64,000 nucleotides of DNA from a bacterium (GTDB lineage Bacteria > Patescibacteriota > Saccharimonadia > Saccharimonadales > UBA4665). Below the pieces are notes generated by a model. It made no database searches and was not told where the DNA came from. It saw only the letters and a list, made by a program, of their open reading frames with translations. The stretch covers positions 1-64,000 of the forward strand of contig JAJZMX010000004.1 in NCBI GenBank assembly GCA_021848145.1, written 5' to 3'. Of this stretch, positions 29,572 to 39,750 are shown piece by piece. Each line of letters opens with the position of its first letter. Position 1 is the stretch's first letter. A program made the position numbers and the translations under genes.

Positions 29572-31083
29572 ATGGCAACACTTACTGAATTACGCAAAGA
29601 ACGGCTACGTAAGCTTGAAGAGCTTAAACAACTAGGCATTAATCCATATCCTGCTCACTCGGGTAGATCAAATAAGCTTAGTGAAATAACCGAGCAGTTT
29701 TCGGATTTAGAGAATAAAGAAGTTAGTGTAGTGGGGCGGATTTTAACAATTAGGAAACTAGGCAAAATAGCTTTCATTGTCATCGGCGACCAGACTGGAA
29801 AAGTACAACTCTTTTTAAGTGCAACTAACATGGAAGAACTAAATGCAACTGATTCGCAGATAGGGTTTAAGCAATTGCCCCTTTTGGATAGCGGGGACTT
29901 CGTGCAAGCCTCGGGTAAGGTTATTCGTACGCAAACAGGAGAAATATCTGTCGATGTAAGGCGTTTAAGGCTGTTAGCAAAGAGCTTACGGCCTCTGCCT
30001 TTAAGCAGAGAGGGTTTCACAAATAAAGAGGAACGCTTGCGGCGGAGATATGTAGACATGAATGTCAATCCGGAAGTAAGAGAGCGCTTTATAAAAAGGA
30101 GCAACTTCTGGAGAAGTACAAGGGAATTTCTGGATAAGAACGGTTTTAACGAAATAAATATACCGGTATTGGAACATACGACTGGTGGTGCTGATGCTAA
30201 ACCGTTCGTGACTCATATGGATGCTTTAGACCAGGACTTTTATTTACGAATAAGCCATGAACTGCCTCTAAAAAGGCTATTGGGCGCTGGTTTTGAAAAG
30301 GTTTATGACATCGGACCTCGCTTTCGTAACGAAAACTATAGCGATGAACATCTGCCCGAGCACGTGGCTATGGAGTGGTACTGGGCTTTTGCAGATTGGC
30401 GTGATGGTATTGATTTTCAAACAGAACTATTCAAGCATATATTGCAACAAAGCTTCGGAAGCCTGAGTTTTAAAGTAAAGGACTTTGAAGTAGATCTTAA
30501 TAGGCAATGGGAAGAATGGGATTACGCCGAGACAATAGCTAAGTATTACGACGGTTTGGACATATTCAACTGTTCCCTGGAAGACGTTAAACAGCAGTTA
30601 AGTAAGCACAAACTAGAGGTTGCCAAGAGTGACAATATGGCTCGTGGCATAGACAAGTTATGGAAAAATATACGCTCCCAAATTGCCGGGCCAATATGGC
30701 TAGTGAATACGCCCACTTTTATTAGCCCTTTAGCTAAAACCAATCCCGAGAGGCCTCTAACGACACAAAGGTTCCAAGCTGTTGTAGCAGGTACTGAGAT
30801 TTGCAACGGTTTCTCGGAACTTAATGACCCGATTGAGCAATTTGAACGCTTTCTGGAGCAGCAAAAAATGCGTTCACAGGGTGATGAAGAAGCGATGATG
30901 TTGGATATAGATTTTGTTGAAATGCTGGAGTATGGCATGCCTCCGGCCTGCGGATTGGGGTTTAGTGAACGGGTATTTTGGCTTTTTGAAGGTGTTAGTG
31001 CCCGTGAAGGCGTCCCGTTCCCACAGTTGCGCTATGAAGTTGATTCCATTACTAGAGAAACCTATCCAGAGGCAAAGTTTTAG
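29572..31083 (+). CDS. lysS: Lysyl-tRNA synthetase (class II)
   Basis: RRRYVDMNVNPEVRERFIKRS; FRNENYSDEHLPEHVAMEWYWA; GLGFSERVFWLFEG. Confidence 0.95.
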   Translation: MATLTELRKERLRKLEELKQLGINPYPAHSGRSNKLSEITEQFSDLENKEVSVVGRILTIRKLGKIAFIVIGDQTGKVQLFLSATNMEELNATDSQIGFKQLPLLDSGDFVQASGKVIRTQTGEISVDVRRLRLLAKSLRPLPLSREGFTNKEERLRRRYVDMNVNPEVRERFIKRSNFWRSTREFLDKNGFNEINIPVLEHTTGGADAKPFVTHMDALDQDFYLRISHELPLKRLLGAGFEKVYDIGPRFRNENYSDEHLPEHVAMEWYWAFADWRDGIDFQTELFKHILQQSFGSLSFKVKDFEVDLNRQWEEWDYAETIAKYYDGLDIFNCSLEDVKQQLSKHKLEVAKSDNMARGIDKLWKNIRSQIAGPIWLVNTPTFISPLAKTNPERPLTTQRFQAVVAGTEICNGFSELNDPIEQFERFLEQQKMRSQGDEEAMMLDIDFVEMLEYGMPPACGLGFSERVFWLFEGVSAREGVPFPQLRYEVDSITRETYPEAKF

Positions 31084-31089
31084 TTAGCT

Positions 31090-31467
31090 ATGGTTAGTGT
31101 TAGTGATGAGACATTTCAAGCTTTAATTAATCAGGCACTAGAAAGTCTACCCGGTATTCATGCAAAAAATATTGCCAACATAGCAATACTATACGAGGAT
31201 GAGCCCAGTCCAAATCAAAGGGAAAGCTTGATGTTGAGGCACGACCAGACACTATTTGGATTATATGAAGGGGTGCCTCTACCACAACGACAAGGGCAGA
31301 CTAGGATCTTTCCGGATAAGATAACCCTTTTTAAATTACCGTTGTCCTATGCCTCTAAAGATGTTGATGATCTTAAGGAACATATTAGGCATACATTGTG
31401 GCACGAAATTGGGCATTACTACGGCCTCGATCATGATAAAATCCATGAACTCGAAGGTAACTCATAA
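31090..31467 (+). CDS. Zincin-like metallopeptidase
   Basis: HTLWHEIGHYYGLDHDKIHELE (HExxHxxGxxH). Confidence 0.88.
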   Translation: MVSVSDETFQALINQALESLPGIHAKNIANIAILYEDEPSPNQRESLMLRHDQTLFGLYEGVPLPQRQGQTRIFPDKITLFKLPLSYASKDVDDLKEHIRHTLWHEIGHYYGLDHDKIHELEGNS

Positions 31468-31540
31468 TATGAGAGAACACTGAGAACTAAATACGCAGTG
31501 TTTCGCTAATTTAGATCTTCGGCTGTATAGTATTTTCTGA

Positions 31541-32224
31541 ATGATACAGATAGCTCATTTAACTAAGATTTATGGCAAGAAAGGGAATACTTCTTCTGCT
31601 ATTAACGACATTAACTTAGAGCTTCCAGATTCTAAGATAATTGCAATTGTTGGTAAAAGCGGATCAGGAAAGTCTACTCTTCTTCACTTAATAGGTGGAC
31701 TGGATCGTCCAACCTCCGGAGAAATATCCATACTCAATAAAGATCTTACGCAGTTGAGCAAAAAAGAGATGGATCATTATAGAAGCCACGAATTGGGCTT
31801 CGTTTTTCAATCTTTTTTTGTTGAAGCCAACCAGTCATGCTATCAGAACGTTGCATTGCCTCTTGAAATTAACCGTATACCAGTCGCGAAACGCAAAGCT
31901 TTAGTAGAAAAGGCCTTGGATCAAGTTGAACTCGGGCAAAAAACAAAGGTTCGGGCAGGAACGCTTTCTGGTGGCGAGAAACAGCGTCTTGCTATAGCCA
32001 GGGCAATAGTTAACGGACCAAAAGTCATTTTAGCCGATGAGCCGACTGGCAACCTTGATAGTGTTACTGGCGATAAGGTTATAGACCTTTTGTTCGGCTT
32101 ACACAAGAAGAACAAAGCAACACTGGTTATAGTTACACATGATCAAGACATAGCCAACAGATGCGATATACGTGTTTTTATAAAAGATGGGAAGATTGAA
32201 AGAGTCGAGGGATTAGCAAAATGA
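31541..32224 (+). CDS. ABC transporter ATP-binding protein (LolD/MacB-like)
   Basis: VGKSGSGKSTLLHLIGGLDRPTSGE; LSGGEKQRLAIARAIVNGPKVILADEPTGNLDS. Confidence 0.94.
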   Translation: MIQIAHLTKIYGKKGNTSSAINDINLELPDSKIIAIVGKSGSGKSTLLHLIGGLDRPTSGEISILNKDLTQLSKKEMDHYRSHELGFVFQSFFVEANQSCYQNVALPLEINRIPVAKRKALVEKALDQVELGQKTKVRAGTLSGGEKQRLAIARAIVNGPKVILADEPTGNLDSVTGDKVIDLLFGLHKKNKATLVIVTHDQDIANRCDIRVFIKDGKIERVEGLAK

Positions 32225-33510
32225 CATGGCGCGATACCCTTGCAAGAAGCGCAAGGACTCTAAGGCAAGCGAAGGTTAGGACCTTACTGACGGCGGCTGC
32301 TCTTGCAGTCGGTGGATTCACCCTTACTGCTACTTTAGCTGCGGCCAATGGGGCCAAGGATTACGGTAACAAATTGGTAAATACTAATTTTGATCCCAGC
32401 TCCCTAATCGTGACTAAAAGCCAGAACACTTTTGGTAGAGGCGGATCCAATAAGCCTCAACCATATAGCAGTTCATACACATCAGTTGGTAGAAATTCGC
32501 TGGTTAAGGAATTAAGTTCTAGTGATTTGAAACGCTTGGCGAAGTTTCCGGGAGTATCAAGCGTATTTGAAGACTACCAGACTAGCATTCTTTATGTAAC
32601 CGCCCAAAACGGAGCTAAGTATACTGGTTCTACCCAGGCATATGACCCAAACATTAGTCACCAGCTTGTTGGCGGATATGTTAATGGGCAACTTAAGACT
32701 GGCGAAGTTGTATTACCCCAAGATTATCTTAGTCTATTGAATCTAGGAACCGCCAAATCTGCTATAGGAAAGACGGTTACGGTTCAAGTGAGGCAAACTT
32801 TAGGGGGACAAGAGACACTTCAGTTTAAGATTGCCGGTATAATTGCTGCTCCCTCAACCCTTATTAACCCTGGAAATGTAAATACGACCTTACTTCTAAA
32901 TCCGACTGATGCCCAAAACATATATAATTTCGTAAATTACGGCACCATTAATTACGACCGTTTTCTATCTGCTACCGTTAGAGTGACAGACGGTACAAAC
33001 CAATCAAAACTACTTAAGGTGCAGAACGAAATTAAAAGTGCTGGCTATGGAGCAGAGAGCGCAAAGGATTTTGAGGCTACTATTACACAAATAGTTAATG
33101 TGCTTCAGATTATTATATTAGTATTTGGTTTGATTGCTTTGATTGCTTCCTTCTTCGGTGTTGTTAATACCCAATACATAAGTGTACTGGAAAGAACAAG
33201 GGAGATAGGTCTCATGAAGGCGCTTGGGATGAGTAGCCGTGTTGTAAGCCGACTGTTTATTATAGAGGCAGCCTGGATAGGAGTGATAGGTGCATTAATC
33301 GGTAGCTTGACGGCTATTATAGCCGGACTGCTGCTCAATCCCTGGATTTCACAACAGATAGACTTTGGGTCTAATAGGTTACTAGTTTTTCATCCATCTC
33401 AGGTTATAGCTTTAATAATTTTCCTAACTTTAGTTGCAACAATAGCTGGGCTGCTACCAGCAAGAAAGGCTTCAAAGCTTGATCCAATAGAGGCCTTGCG
33501 AACTGAGTAA
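32221..33510 (+). CDS. ABC transporter permease (FtsX/MacB family)
   Basis: N-terminal TM, large extracytoplasmic domain, SVLERTREIGLMKALGMS, LLPARKASKLDPIEALR; overlaps ATPase gene by 4 nt. Confidence 0.92.
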   Translation: MTWRDTLARSARTLRQAKVRTLLTAAALAVGGFTLTATLAAANGAKDYGNKLVNTNFDPSSLIVTKSQNTFGRGGSNKPQPYSSSYTSVGRNSLVKELSSSDLKRLAKFPGVSSVFEDYQTSILYVTAQNGAKYTGSTQAYDPNISHQLVGGYVNGQLKTGEVVLPQDYLSLLNLGTAKSAIGKTVTVQVRQTLGGQETLQFKIAGIIAAPSTLINPGNVNTTLLLNPTDAQNIYNFVNYGTINYDRFLSATVRVTDGTNQSKLLKVQNEIKSAGYGAESAKDFEATITQIVNVLQIIILVFGLIALIASFFGVVNTQYISVLERTREIGLMKALGMSSRVVSRLFIIEAAWIGVIGALIGSLTAIIAGLLLNPWISQQIDFGSNRLLVFHPSQVIALIIFLTLVATIAGLLPARKASKLDPIEALRTE

Positions 33511-33534
33511 ATTATACTTATTCTCTAAATAGTT

Positions 33535-34176
33535 ATGCGAGCAGTTATTTTTGACTTTGACGGTACATTAGCAGATAGCTTTGAGGCTGTTATGGCGATT
33601 GCCTATAAACTTACCAGACATGAGCAGCTGGCAGATATTAACCACGTAACTTCAATGCGGGATAACAACATGGGCCTAAGGCAAGCGATTAAGATTCTTG
33701 AAATTCCACGTTGGCAATGGCCGTGGCTTCTAAAGCGAGGCCGCCAAATCATGAGCCAAGAAGTTGAGCGGATTCCTTTATTCCCTGATATAAAGAAGAC
33801 ACTTAATGAGCTGCATAAGAAAGGTTTCGAGCTTTTTATAATAAGCAGTAATAGCCGTGCTAATGTAGATAAGTTCTTAAAAGACAAAGAAATAATCCAG
33901 TATTTTAAAAAGGTCTATGGTGGAGTTGGCCTCTTCGACAAGTCACGTGTGATAAAACGTGTCTTAAGGGAAAATAAACTGCCGGCGTCCAATGCAATCT
34001 ATGTGGGTGACGAAGTAAGGGATATTGAAGCAGCAAAAAAAACAAGTATTCCTATAATTGCCGTAACTTGGGGTTACAATAGCGAAAAGCTATTGGACAA
34101 GCATAGCCCAACTATTATTGCCCGATCGCCTTCTCAGCTTGGAAAAGCGATAACTGAATGGGGAAATACCACCTGA
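33535..34176 (+). CDS. HAD superfamily hydrolase (phosphoglycolate phosphatase-like)
   Basis: VIFDFDGTLADSFE, IISSNSRANV, YVGDEVRDIEAAKK. Confidence 0.92.
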   Translation: MRAVIFDFDGTLADSFEAVMAIAYKLTRHEQLADINHVTSMRDNNMGLRQAIKILEIPRWQWPWLLKRGRQIMSQEVERIPLFPDIKKTLNELHKKGFELFIISSNSRANVDKFLKDKEIIQYFKKVYGGVGLFDKSRVIKRVLRENKLPASNAIYVGDEVRDIEAAKKTSIPIIAVTWGYNSEKLLDKHSPTIIARSPSQLGKAITEWGNTT

Positions 34177-34297
34177 TAGTTGATGTTTTTCTCAAAGACT
34201 AGATAAACCCCCGTAAAATCGGGTTAAGGAGTTTTTCCAACGAACGTTTAATTACAAAACCTTGCTCTATTGACATTTAAATAGCAATACGGCCAAA

Positions 34298-34420
34298 TTA
34301 TTTAGCCGAGGGCAATGGTGCATCTACGGGCTCTTCATTTAAAATACCAGAAATAACCGCCGCTCTTTGCAAATTTAAAGGGTCATTTGGTTGACGCAGT
34401 TTATTACTTAGCCACTCCAT
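34298..34420 (-). CDS. Candidate small ORF, 40 aa (MEWLSNKLRQPNDPLNLQRAAVISGILNEEPVDAPLPSAK)
   Basis: Reverse-strand ATG to TAA read directly; below the length cutoff of the supplied track. Confidence 0.4.
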   Translation of the reverse strand: MEWLSNKLRQPNDPLNLQRAAVISGILNEEPVDAPLPSAK

Positions 34421-34481
34421 AGTCGTAACTAATACTTTAATAAATACTTAACAATACAACCTGATACAATTAAGACAAGTT

Positions 34482-35282
34482 ATGACAGCAAAATACACAC
34501 GGCGAGCAAACTATGAACCCGGACAGAAGGTTCCTTATCGAGTTTCAAGAAGTAAGATTGAGCTGTTTATGCAATGCAAGCGTTGCTTTTGGCTTGATGC
34601 CAGGCTGCATATTGTTAGGCCAAATGGGCCACCGTTTAATATAAATAAAGCTATCGATGAACTCTTTAAGAGGGAATTTGATCAATACCGGGCAAAGGAA
34701 AAGCCCCACCCACTTATGGTTGAGTTTGAAGTAGATGCTATACCTATGCAGCATGATCAACTAGACATCTGGAGGGAAAATTTTACGGGGGTTTCCGCTT
34801 TACATGAACCAACTAATTTGATGGTCTTTGGGGCTATAGATGATTTATGGGTTGATTCTATGGGTCAAGCTGTCGTGGTTGACTACAAAGCTACCGCTAA
34901 AGAGCAGGAAGTATCTATAGACAGCGCCTGGCAAGTCAGCTATAAGAGGCAGCTAGAGGTATACCAGTGGTTACTCAGACAAAATGGACTTAAGGTGGCG
35001 AAAGTTGGCTATTTTGTATACACAAACGCCCAAGTTAATGCTGATGGTTTTCATGATAAAGTCGATTTTCAGACAAAACTGATACCCTACGAGGGTGATG
35101 ATAGCTGGGTAGAACCAACATTGCAAAAAATGAAGGCATGTCTTGAAGATGACAAAATGCCACCTGTAGGTGTTGCTGCTATGGGGGGAGATTGTGAATT
35201 TTGTACTTATGCTAGGGAGCGCACAGAGTTAACCTTGGCTGCCATTGAGCCAAAGCCAAACCGACAACTATCCATGTCATAG
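34482..35282 (+). CDS. PD-(D/E)XK (Cas4/RecB-like) nuclease with putative Fe-S cysteines
   Basis: GAIDDLWVDSMGQAVVVDYKAT (D...DYK), RQLEVYQWLL (QxxxY), CKRC near N-terminus and CEFC near C-terminus. Confidence 0.8.
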   Translation: MTAKYTRRANYEPGQKVPYRVSRSKIELFMQCKRCFWLDARLHIVRPNGPPFNINKAIDELFKREFDQYRAKEKPHPLMVEFEVDAIPMQHDQLDIWRENFTGVSALHEPTNLMVFGAIDDLWVDSMGQAVVVDYKATAKEQEVSIDSAWQVSYKRQLEVYQWLLRQNGLKVAKVGYFVYTNAQVNADGFHDKVDFQTKLIPYEGDDSWVEPTLQKMKACLEDDKMPPVGVAAMGGDCEFCTYARERTELTLAAIEPKPNRQLSMS

Positions 35283-35290
35283 AGATTAAG

Positions 35291-36589
35291 ATGCTAGATA
35301 TAAATTTCATTAGAGAAAATTCCGAGCTTGTTGTCACCAAGTCGAAACAGAAGGGCTACGACGTAGATATAGCCAAACTACTTCAGATAGACAGTAAGAG
35401 GAGGCAGTTACAGACAGAAGCTGATAACTTAAGAAAAGAGCGCAACCAATTATCTGCAGCTTTAAAAGGGCGTAGACCATCCGAAGAAGAGCAATTAAAA
35501 GGCCGTAAGCTTAAAGAAGATCTTGCTGTTATAGAGGATCAACTAAAACCGATTGAAGGGGAATACATGACCCTATTAAAAAGCGTTCCAAACCTGCCTC
35601 TTGAAGATGTTCCGGTGGGTTATAGCGAAGATGAGAATGTTGTTTCTAAAGTTGTAGGCTCACCTAGGAAATTTGATTTTCAACCCAAAACTCACCATGA
35701 GATTGGAGAAAAACTGGGTCTTATAGATAAAACTCGAGCTGCTAAGATATCTGGGAGCAGGTTTGTCTATTTAAAGGGTGATTTGGTAAGACTGCAGCTG
35801 GCATTAATGAATTTTGTGATGGGTCAACTTACAGATACGTCGTTAATCGAGAAGCTTATTTCGGAAAATAATCTAAATATACCCATTAAGCCTTTTACTC
35901 CCGTTCTACCGCCGGCTCTTATTAAAACCGAGCCATACCAGGCAAGTTCACGCTTAAATGCGGAAGAGATGACCTATAGATTGGCTCAGGATGACTTATG
36001 GCTTAATGCTAGTGCCGAACATAGCTTATGCACTATGTATTGGGATGAAATAATTGCAGAAGCTGATTTACCGATTAGATATATTGGTTATTCCACAAGC
36101 TTCCGGAGGGAAGCAGGAAGTTACGGGAAAGACGTTGAAGGCATATTTCGAATGCACCAATTTGATAAATTGGAGATGGAAGTCTTTTCGATTCCGGAAA
36201 AAGGCCTGGCTGAGCATAAATTACTGGTTGCAATCCAGGAGCATCTTGTTAGTAGTTTGGGCTTGCCCTACCAATTGATCAAAAAATGCACATTTGATAT
36301 TGGTAAACCAAATGCAGGAGGAATCGATATAAACACATGGTTTCCAGCTCAATCTAACTACCGGGAAACACATACTGCTGATTATATGACTGACTACCAA
36401 GCGCGTGATTTGTCCATTAGGGTTAAGCGTTTGGAAGGCCCTCTTGAATTAGTTCATACTAATGACGCAACGGCGTTTGCTATGGGACGTATACTAGCTG
36501 CCATTATTGAGAATTACCAAGACAAAAACGGACACATAGAGGTGCCTCATGTGCTTGTTCCGTACATGAATGGGCAGTCACATATTTGA
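35291..36589 (+). CDS. serS: Seryl-tRNA synthetase
   Basis: MLDINFIRENSELV; YSTSFRREAGSYGKDVEGIFRMHQFDKLEM; TNDATAFAMGRILAAIIENYQ. Confidence 0.96.
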   Translation: MLDINFIRENSELVVTKSKQKGYDVDIAKLLQIDSKRRQLQTEADNLRKERNQLSAALKGRRPSEEEQLKGRKLKEDLAVIEDQLKPIEGEYMTLLKSVPNLPLEDVPVGYSEDENVVSKVVGSPRKFDFQPKTHHEIGEKLGLIDKTRAAKISGSRFVYLKGDLVRLQLALMNFVMGQLTDTSLIEKLISENNLNIPIKPFTPVLPPALIKTEPYQASSRLNAEEMTYRLAQDDLWLNASAEHSLCTMYWDEIIAEADLPIRYIGYSTSFRREAGSYGKDVEGIFRMHQFDKLEMEVFSIPEKGLAEHKLLVAIQEHLVSSLGLPYQLIKKCTFDIGKPNAGGIDINTWFPAQSNYRETHTADYMTDYQARDLSIRVKRLEGPLELVHTNDATAFAMGRILAAIIENYQDKNGHIEVPHVLVPYMNGQSHI

Positions 36590-36644
36590 TCTAAAAAGCG
36601 TAAAATAGAAAGTATACCGAAGAATTCAAATTAAAGGAGGGGAT

Positions 36645-36998
36645 ATGATAAAACTGGATATTCATGGAGTGCACGTAACCGTAGACGAAAGCTTAAAGAA
36701 ATATATTACCAAGAAGATTAATAAGCTAGAGAAATACGTGCCAATGATTTCCAGGGAAAGTTTTCATGTTGAGGTTTACTTAGAGGAAATCAAGTCTCGT
36801 GAAGGTAAACAATGTGAGTGTGAAGTGGTTGTCTATCTTCCAAAGGAAGTTATACGAATCAGAGAAGGTACCATGAACATGTATGCTGCCGTAGATATTG
36901 TGGAGGAAAAACTAAATCGTGCTTTAGTAAGATATAAAGAAATCCATTCAGTTAAGTTGCAGCATCATTTATCACGCGAATTACCGACAGAATCTTGA
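36645..36998 (+). CDS. hpf: Ribosome hibernation promoting factor / RaiA family
   Basis: LDIHGVHVTVDESLKKYITKKINKLEKYVP...MYAAVDIVEEKLNRALVRYKE. Confidence 0.9.
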   Translation: MIKLDIHGVHVTVDESLKKYITKKINKLEKYVPMISRESFHVEVYLEEIKSREGKQCECEVVVYLPKEVIRIREGTMNMYAAVDIVEEKLNRALVRYKEIHSVKLQHHLSRELPTES

Positions 36999-37048
36999 AA
37001 AATCTTATCTATAACCTATTAGGTAGGGTATAATTATTTCGAGTAAAA

Positions 37049-37064
37049 TACTGCAAGTGCAGTA
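37049..37064. repeat. Perfect palindrome in secA 5' UTR
   Basis: TACTGCA-AG-TGCAGTA, downstream of TATAAT (37029-37034). Confidence 0.6.
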
Positions 37065-37090
37065 ATTGGGTAAACAAGAAGTTAATTGTT

Positions 37091-39736
37091 ATGCATGTTG
37101 TTTTTAAAAAAGTATTAGGTGATCCACAGGCCAAGACGTTAAAGCGTTTAAGGAAGCGCGTTGCTGAGATAAACGCTTTGTCGGATAAGTATTCTAAGCT
37201 TAATGACAAACAGTTGAAGGCACAGACTCAAGTACTTAAAAAACGTCTGGCCAAGGAAACTTTAGACAGCATCTTGCCAGATGCATTTGCTGTAGTGAGG
37301 GAGGCTGCTACGCGTACATTGGGTCAGAGGCACTTTGATGTTCAGTTAGTGGGCGGGATAGTGCTACATGAAGGTAATGTTGCCGAGATGAAAACCGGTG
37401 AAGGCAAGACCTTAGTGGCAACGCTGCCAGTTTATCTGAATGCATTAACGGGCAAAGGCGTGCATGTTGTTACAGTGAACGATTACCTTGCTCAAAGAGA
37501 TGCTGGATGGATGGGCCAGGTTTACGATTTTCTTGGCCTTAAAGCCGGGGTAATAATTGCCGACCATTCATACGTATATGACCCGGAGTATGAAAACAAG
37601 GAGCATGCTGATCCTCGGATGCATCACCTCAAGGAGGTTAGTCGTCAAGAGGCTTATAACGCCGATGTGACTTATGGAATTAACAACGAATTTGGTTTTG
37701 ATTATCTAAGGGACAATATGGTTCGAGAAGTGGATCAGCTTAGGCAGCGAGATCTTAACTATGCCATAGTCGACGAGGTCGACTCTATACTTATTGATGA
37801 AGCGAGAACTCCACTGATAATTAGCGCACCTAGCGTAACTAGCGGTACGGCTTATGCACAATTCGCAAAGATTGTCCGACCACTAAAGAAGGACAAAGAT
37901 TATGAAACAGACGAAAAGCGCAAACAGGTAATACTTACCGACAAGGGCGTAGATAAGCTCGAAAAAGCCTTAGGCATTAATAATCTATATGCCAGCGAAA
38001 ATATACGTACTATTTACCACTTGCAGCAGGCTTTAAGAGCTCAAGCCCTGTTTAAGCGTGATAAGGACTATGTAGTTACTAATGATGGAGAAGTTGTCAT
38101 TGTTGATGAATTTACTGGTCGTTTGCTTCACGGTCGTCGATACAATGAAGGTTTGCACCAGGCAATTGAGGCAAAAGAGGGCGTTGAAGTACAAGAGGAG
38201 TCGATGACACTGGCCAGCATATCCTTCCAAAACTATTTCCGCCTCTATAATAAGTTAGCCGGAATGACGGGTACTGCTTCTACGGAAAGTGAAGAATTTC
38301 ATCAGATATATAAACTTGATGTGGTTGAAATACCGACCAATAGGCCACTAGCCAGAGATGACCGAGCAGACCGTATATACCGTAGCGAAGAGTCAAAGTT
38401 CAAAGCTATAGTTCGTGAAGTGACGATGCTCCACGAGAAAGGTCAGCCTGTATTGATCGGCACAGCCTCGATTGAGAAAAATGAAATCCTCAGCTCTGCT
38501 CTTAGGAAATCAAAAATCCCGCACCAGGTACTTAATGCTAAGAACAATGAACGAGAAGCTACTATTATAGCTAAGGCTGGCGAAAAAGGTGCAGTTACCT
38601 TAGCAACAAACATTGCAGGTAGGGGTACCGATATAGTATTGAGCGATGATGTAAAAAAACTTGGTGGACTATTCGTGCTCGGATCCGAGAGACATGAATC
38701 TCGGCGTATAGATAATCAGTTAAGGGGACGATCAGGGCGACAGGGTGATCCTGGTGTTACTCAATTTTTCGTCAGTACTGAAGATGACCTTATGCGAATA
38801 TTTGGGGGTGAACGTATAGGTTCTATTATGAGTAGGCTTGGTGCGGATGCTGACACGCCGATCGAGAACAGGGTTATATCTAGATCGTTAGAGAAAGCCC
38901 AGGAAAGGGTAGAAGGATATAACTTCGACCAGCGAAAAACAGTTGTCCAGTACGACGATGTCATGAACCGCCATAGAAAGGCTGTTTACAGTATGCGACG
39001 GGAAATACTTAAGGCAACTGATATAAGTAAGCGTATACAGACCCTAATCGAGGATGAAGTAAATGCGATTGCCAAGTCCCCGGATATCATGTCAGATAAT
39101 TTCGATGATTTCGTTAAAAGTGTTTTTCCGTTTGATGAACCCACGCTAGACCGTCTATTTGATACGGAGGCAGATAAGTTTGGTGGTGTTCTTATGTCTG
39201 AGGCAAAAGAACTTTATGACTCAAAAGAAGCTTCATTTGGCGAAGAATTTATGCGAAGACTCGAAAGAGACGTTTACCTTCAGGTATTAGATGATTTATG
39301 GATGCAGCACTTGGAAAACATGGATCACCTTCGGGAGGGTATTCACTGGATGGGCGTGGGTCAACAAGATCCTTTGGTTGAATATCGACGCCAAGGACAA
39401 ATGCTCTTTGATAGCATGCAGGAAACTATAAGAGACATGATAATAAGAATTATATTCAATACCTATCCAGTAGACGTAGGTCAAATGGATAAGCCTGTAG
39501 AGACCAATTTGACTCGCGCTGCGCGTAGTTCTATAGAAAACGCTGGAGACATAATGAGTAACCAGGAGGAATTCCATGAGGAGGATTTTTCTGTCTCATC
39601 AACTTCTAACGGAGATGACAATATAACAAGCAAGCGAAGCGCAGGTACGAAACATGTCACATCAAGTAACGATCGAAAAAAGGCACGAAAGAACGAACGT
39701 AAGCGTAAAACTGTTGCTAAGAGAAGGAAGCATTAG
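37091..39736 (+). CDS. secA: Preprotein translocase subunit SecA
   Basis: AEMKTGEGKTLVATLPVYLNAL, HVVTVNDYLAQRD, IVDEVDSILIDEARTPLIIS, TNIAGRGTDI; no obvious C-terminal zinc motif. Confidence 0.97.
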   Translation: MHVVFKKVLGDPQAKTLKRLRKRVAEINALSDKYSKLNDKQLKAQTQVLKKRLAKETLDSILPDAFAVVREAATRTLGQRHFDVQLVGGIVLHEGNVAEMKTGEGKTLVATLPVYLNALTGKGVHVVTVNDYLAQRDAGWMGQVYDFLGLKAGVIIADHSYVYDPEYENKEHADPRMHHLKEVSRQEAYNADVTYGINNEFGFDYLRDNMVREVDQLRQRDLNYAIVDEVDSILIDEARTPLIISAPSVTSGTAYAQFAKIVRPLKKDKDYETDEKRKQVILTDKGVDKLEKALGINNLYASENIRTIYHLQQALRAQALFKRDKDYVVTNDGEVVIVDEFTGRLLHGRRYNEGLHQAIEAKEGVEVQEESMTLASISFQNYFRLYNKLAGMTGTASTESEEFHQIYKLDVVEIPTNRPLARDDRADRIYRSEESKFKAIVREVTMLHEKGQPVLIGTASIEKNEILSSALRKSKIPHQVLNAKNNEREATIIAKAGEKGAVTLATNIAGRGTDIVLSDDVKKLGGLFVLGSERHESRRIDNQLRGRSGRQGDPGVTQFFVSTEDDLMRIFGGERIGSIMSRLGADADTPIENRVISRSLEKAQERVEGYNFDQRKTVVQYDDVMNRHRKAVYSMRREILKATDISKRIQTLIEDEVNAIAKSPDIMSDNFDDFVKSVFPFDEPTLDRLFDTEADKFGGVLMSEAKELYDSKEASFGEEFMRRLERDVYLQVLDDLWMQHLENMDHLREGIHWMGVGQQDPLVEYRRQGQMLFDSMQETIRDMIIRIIFNTYPVDVGQMDKPVETNLTRAARSSIENAGDIMSNQEEFHEEDFSVSSTSNGDDNITSKRSAGTKHVTSSNDRKKARKNERKRKTVAKRRKH

Positions 39737-39750
39737 AATAAGATAGCTTT

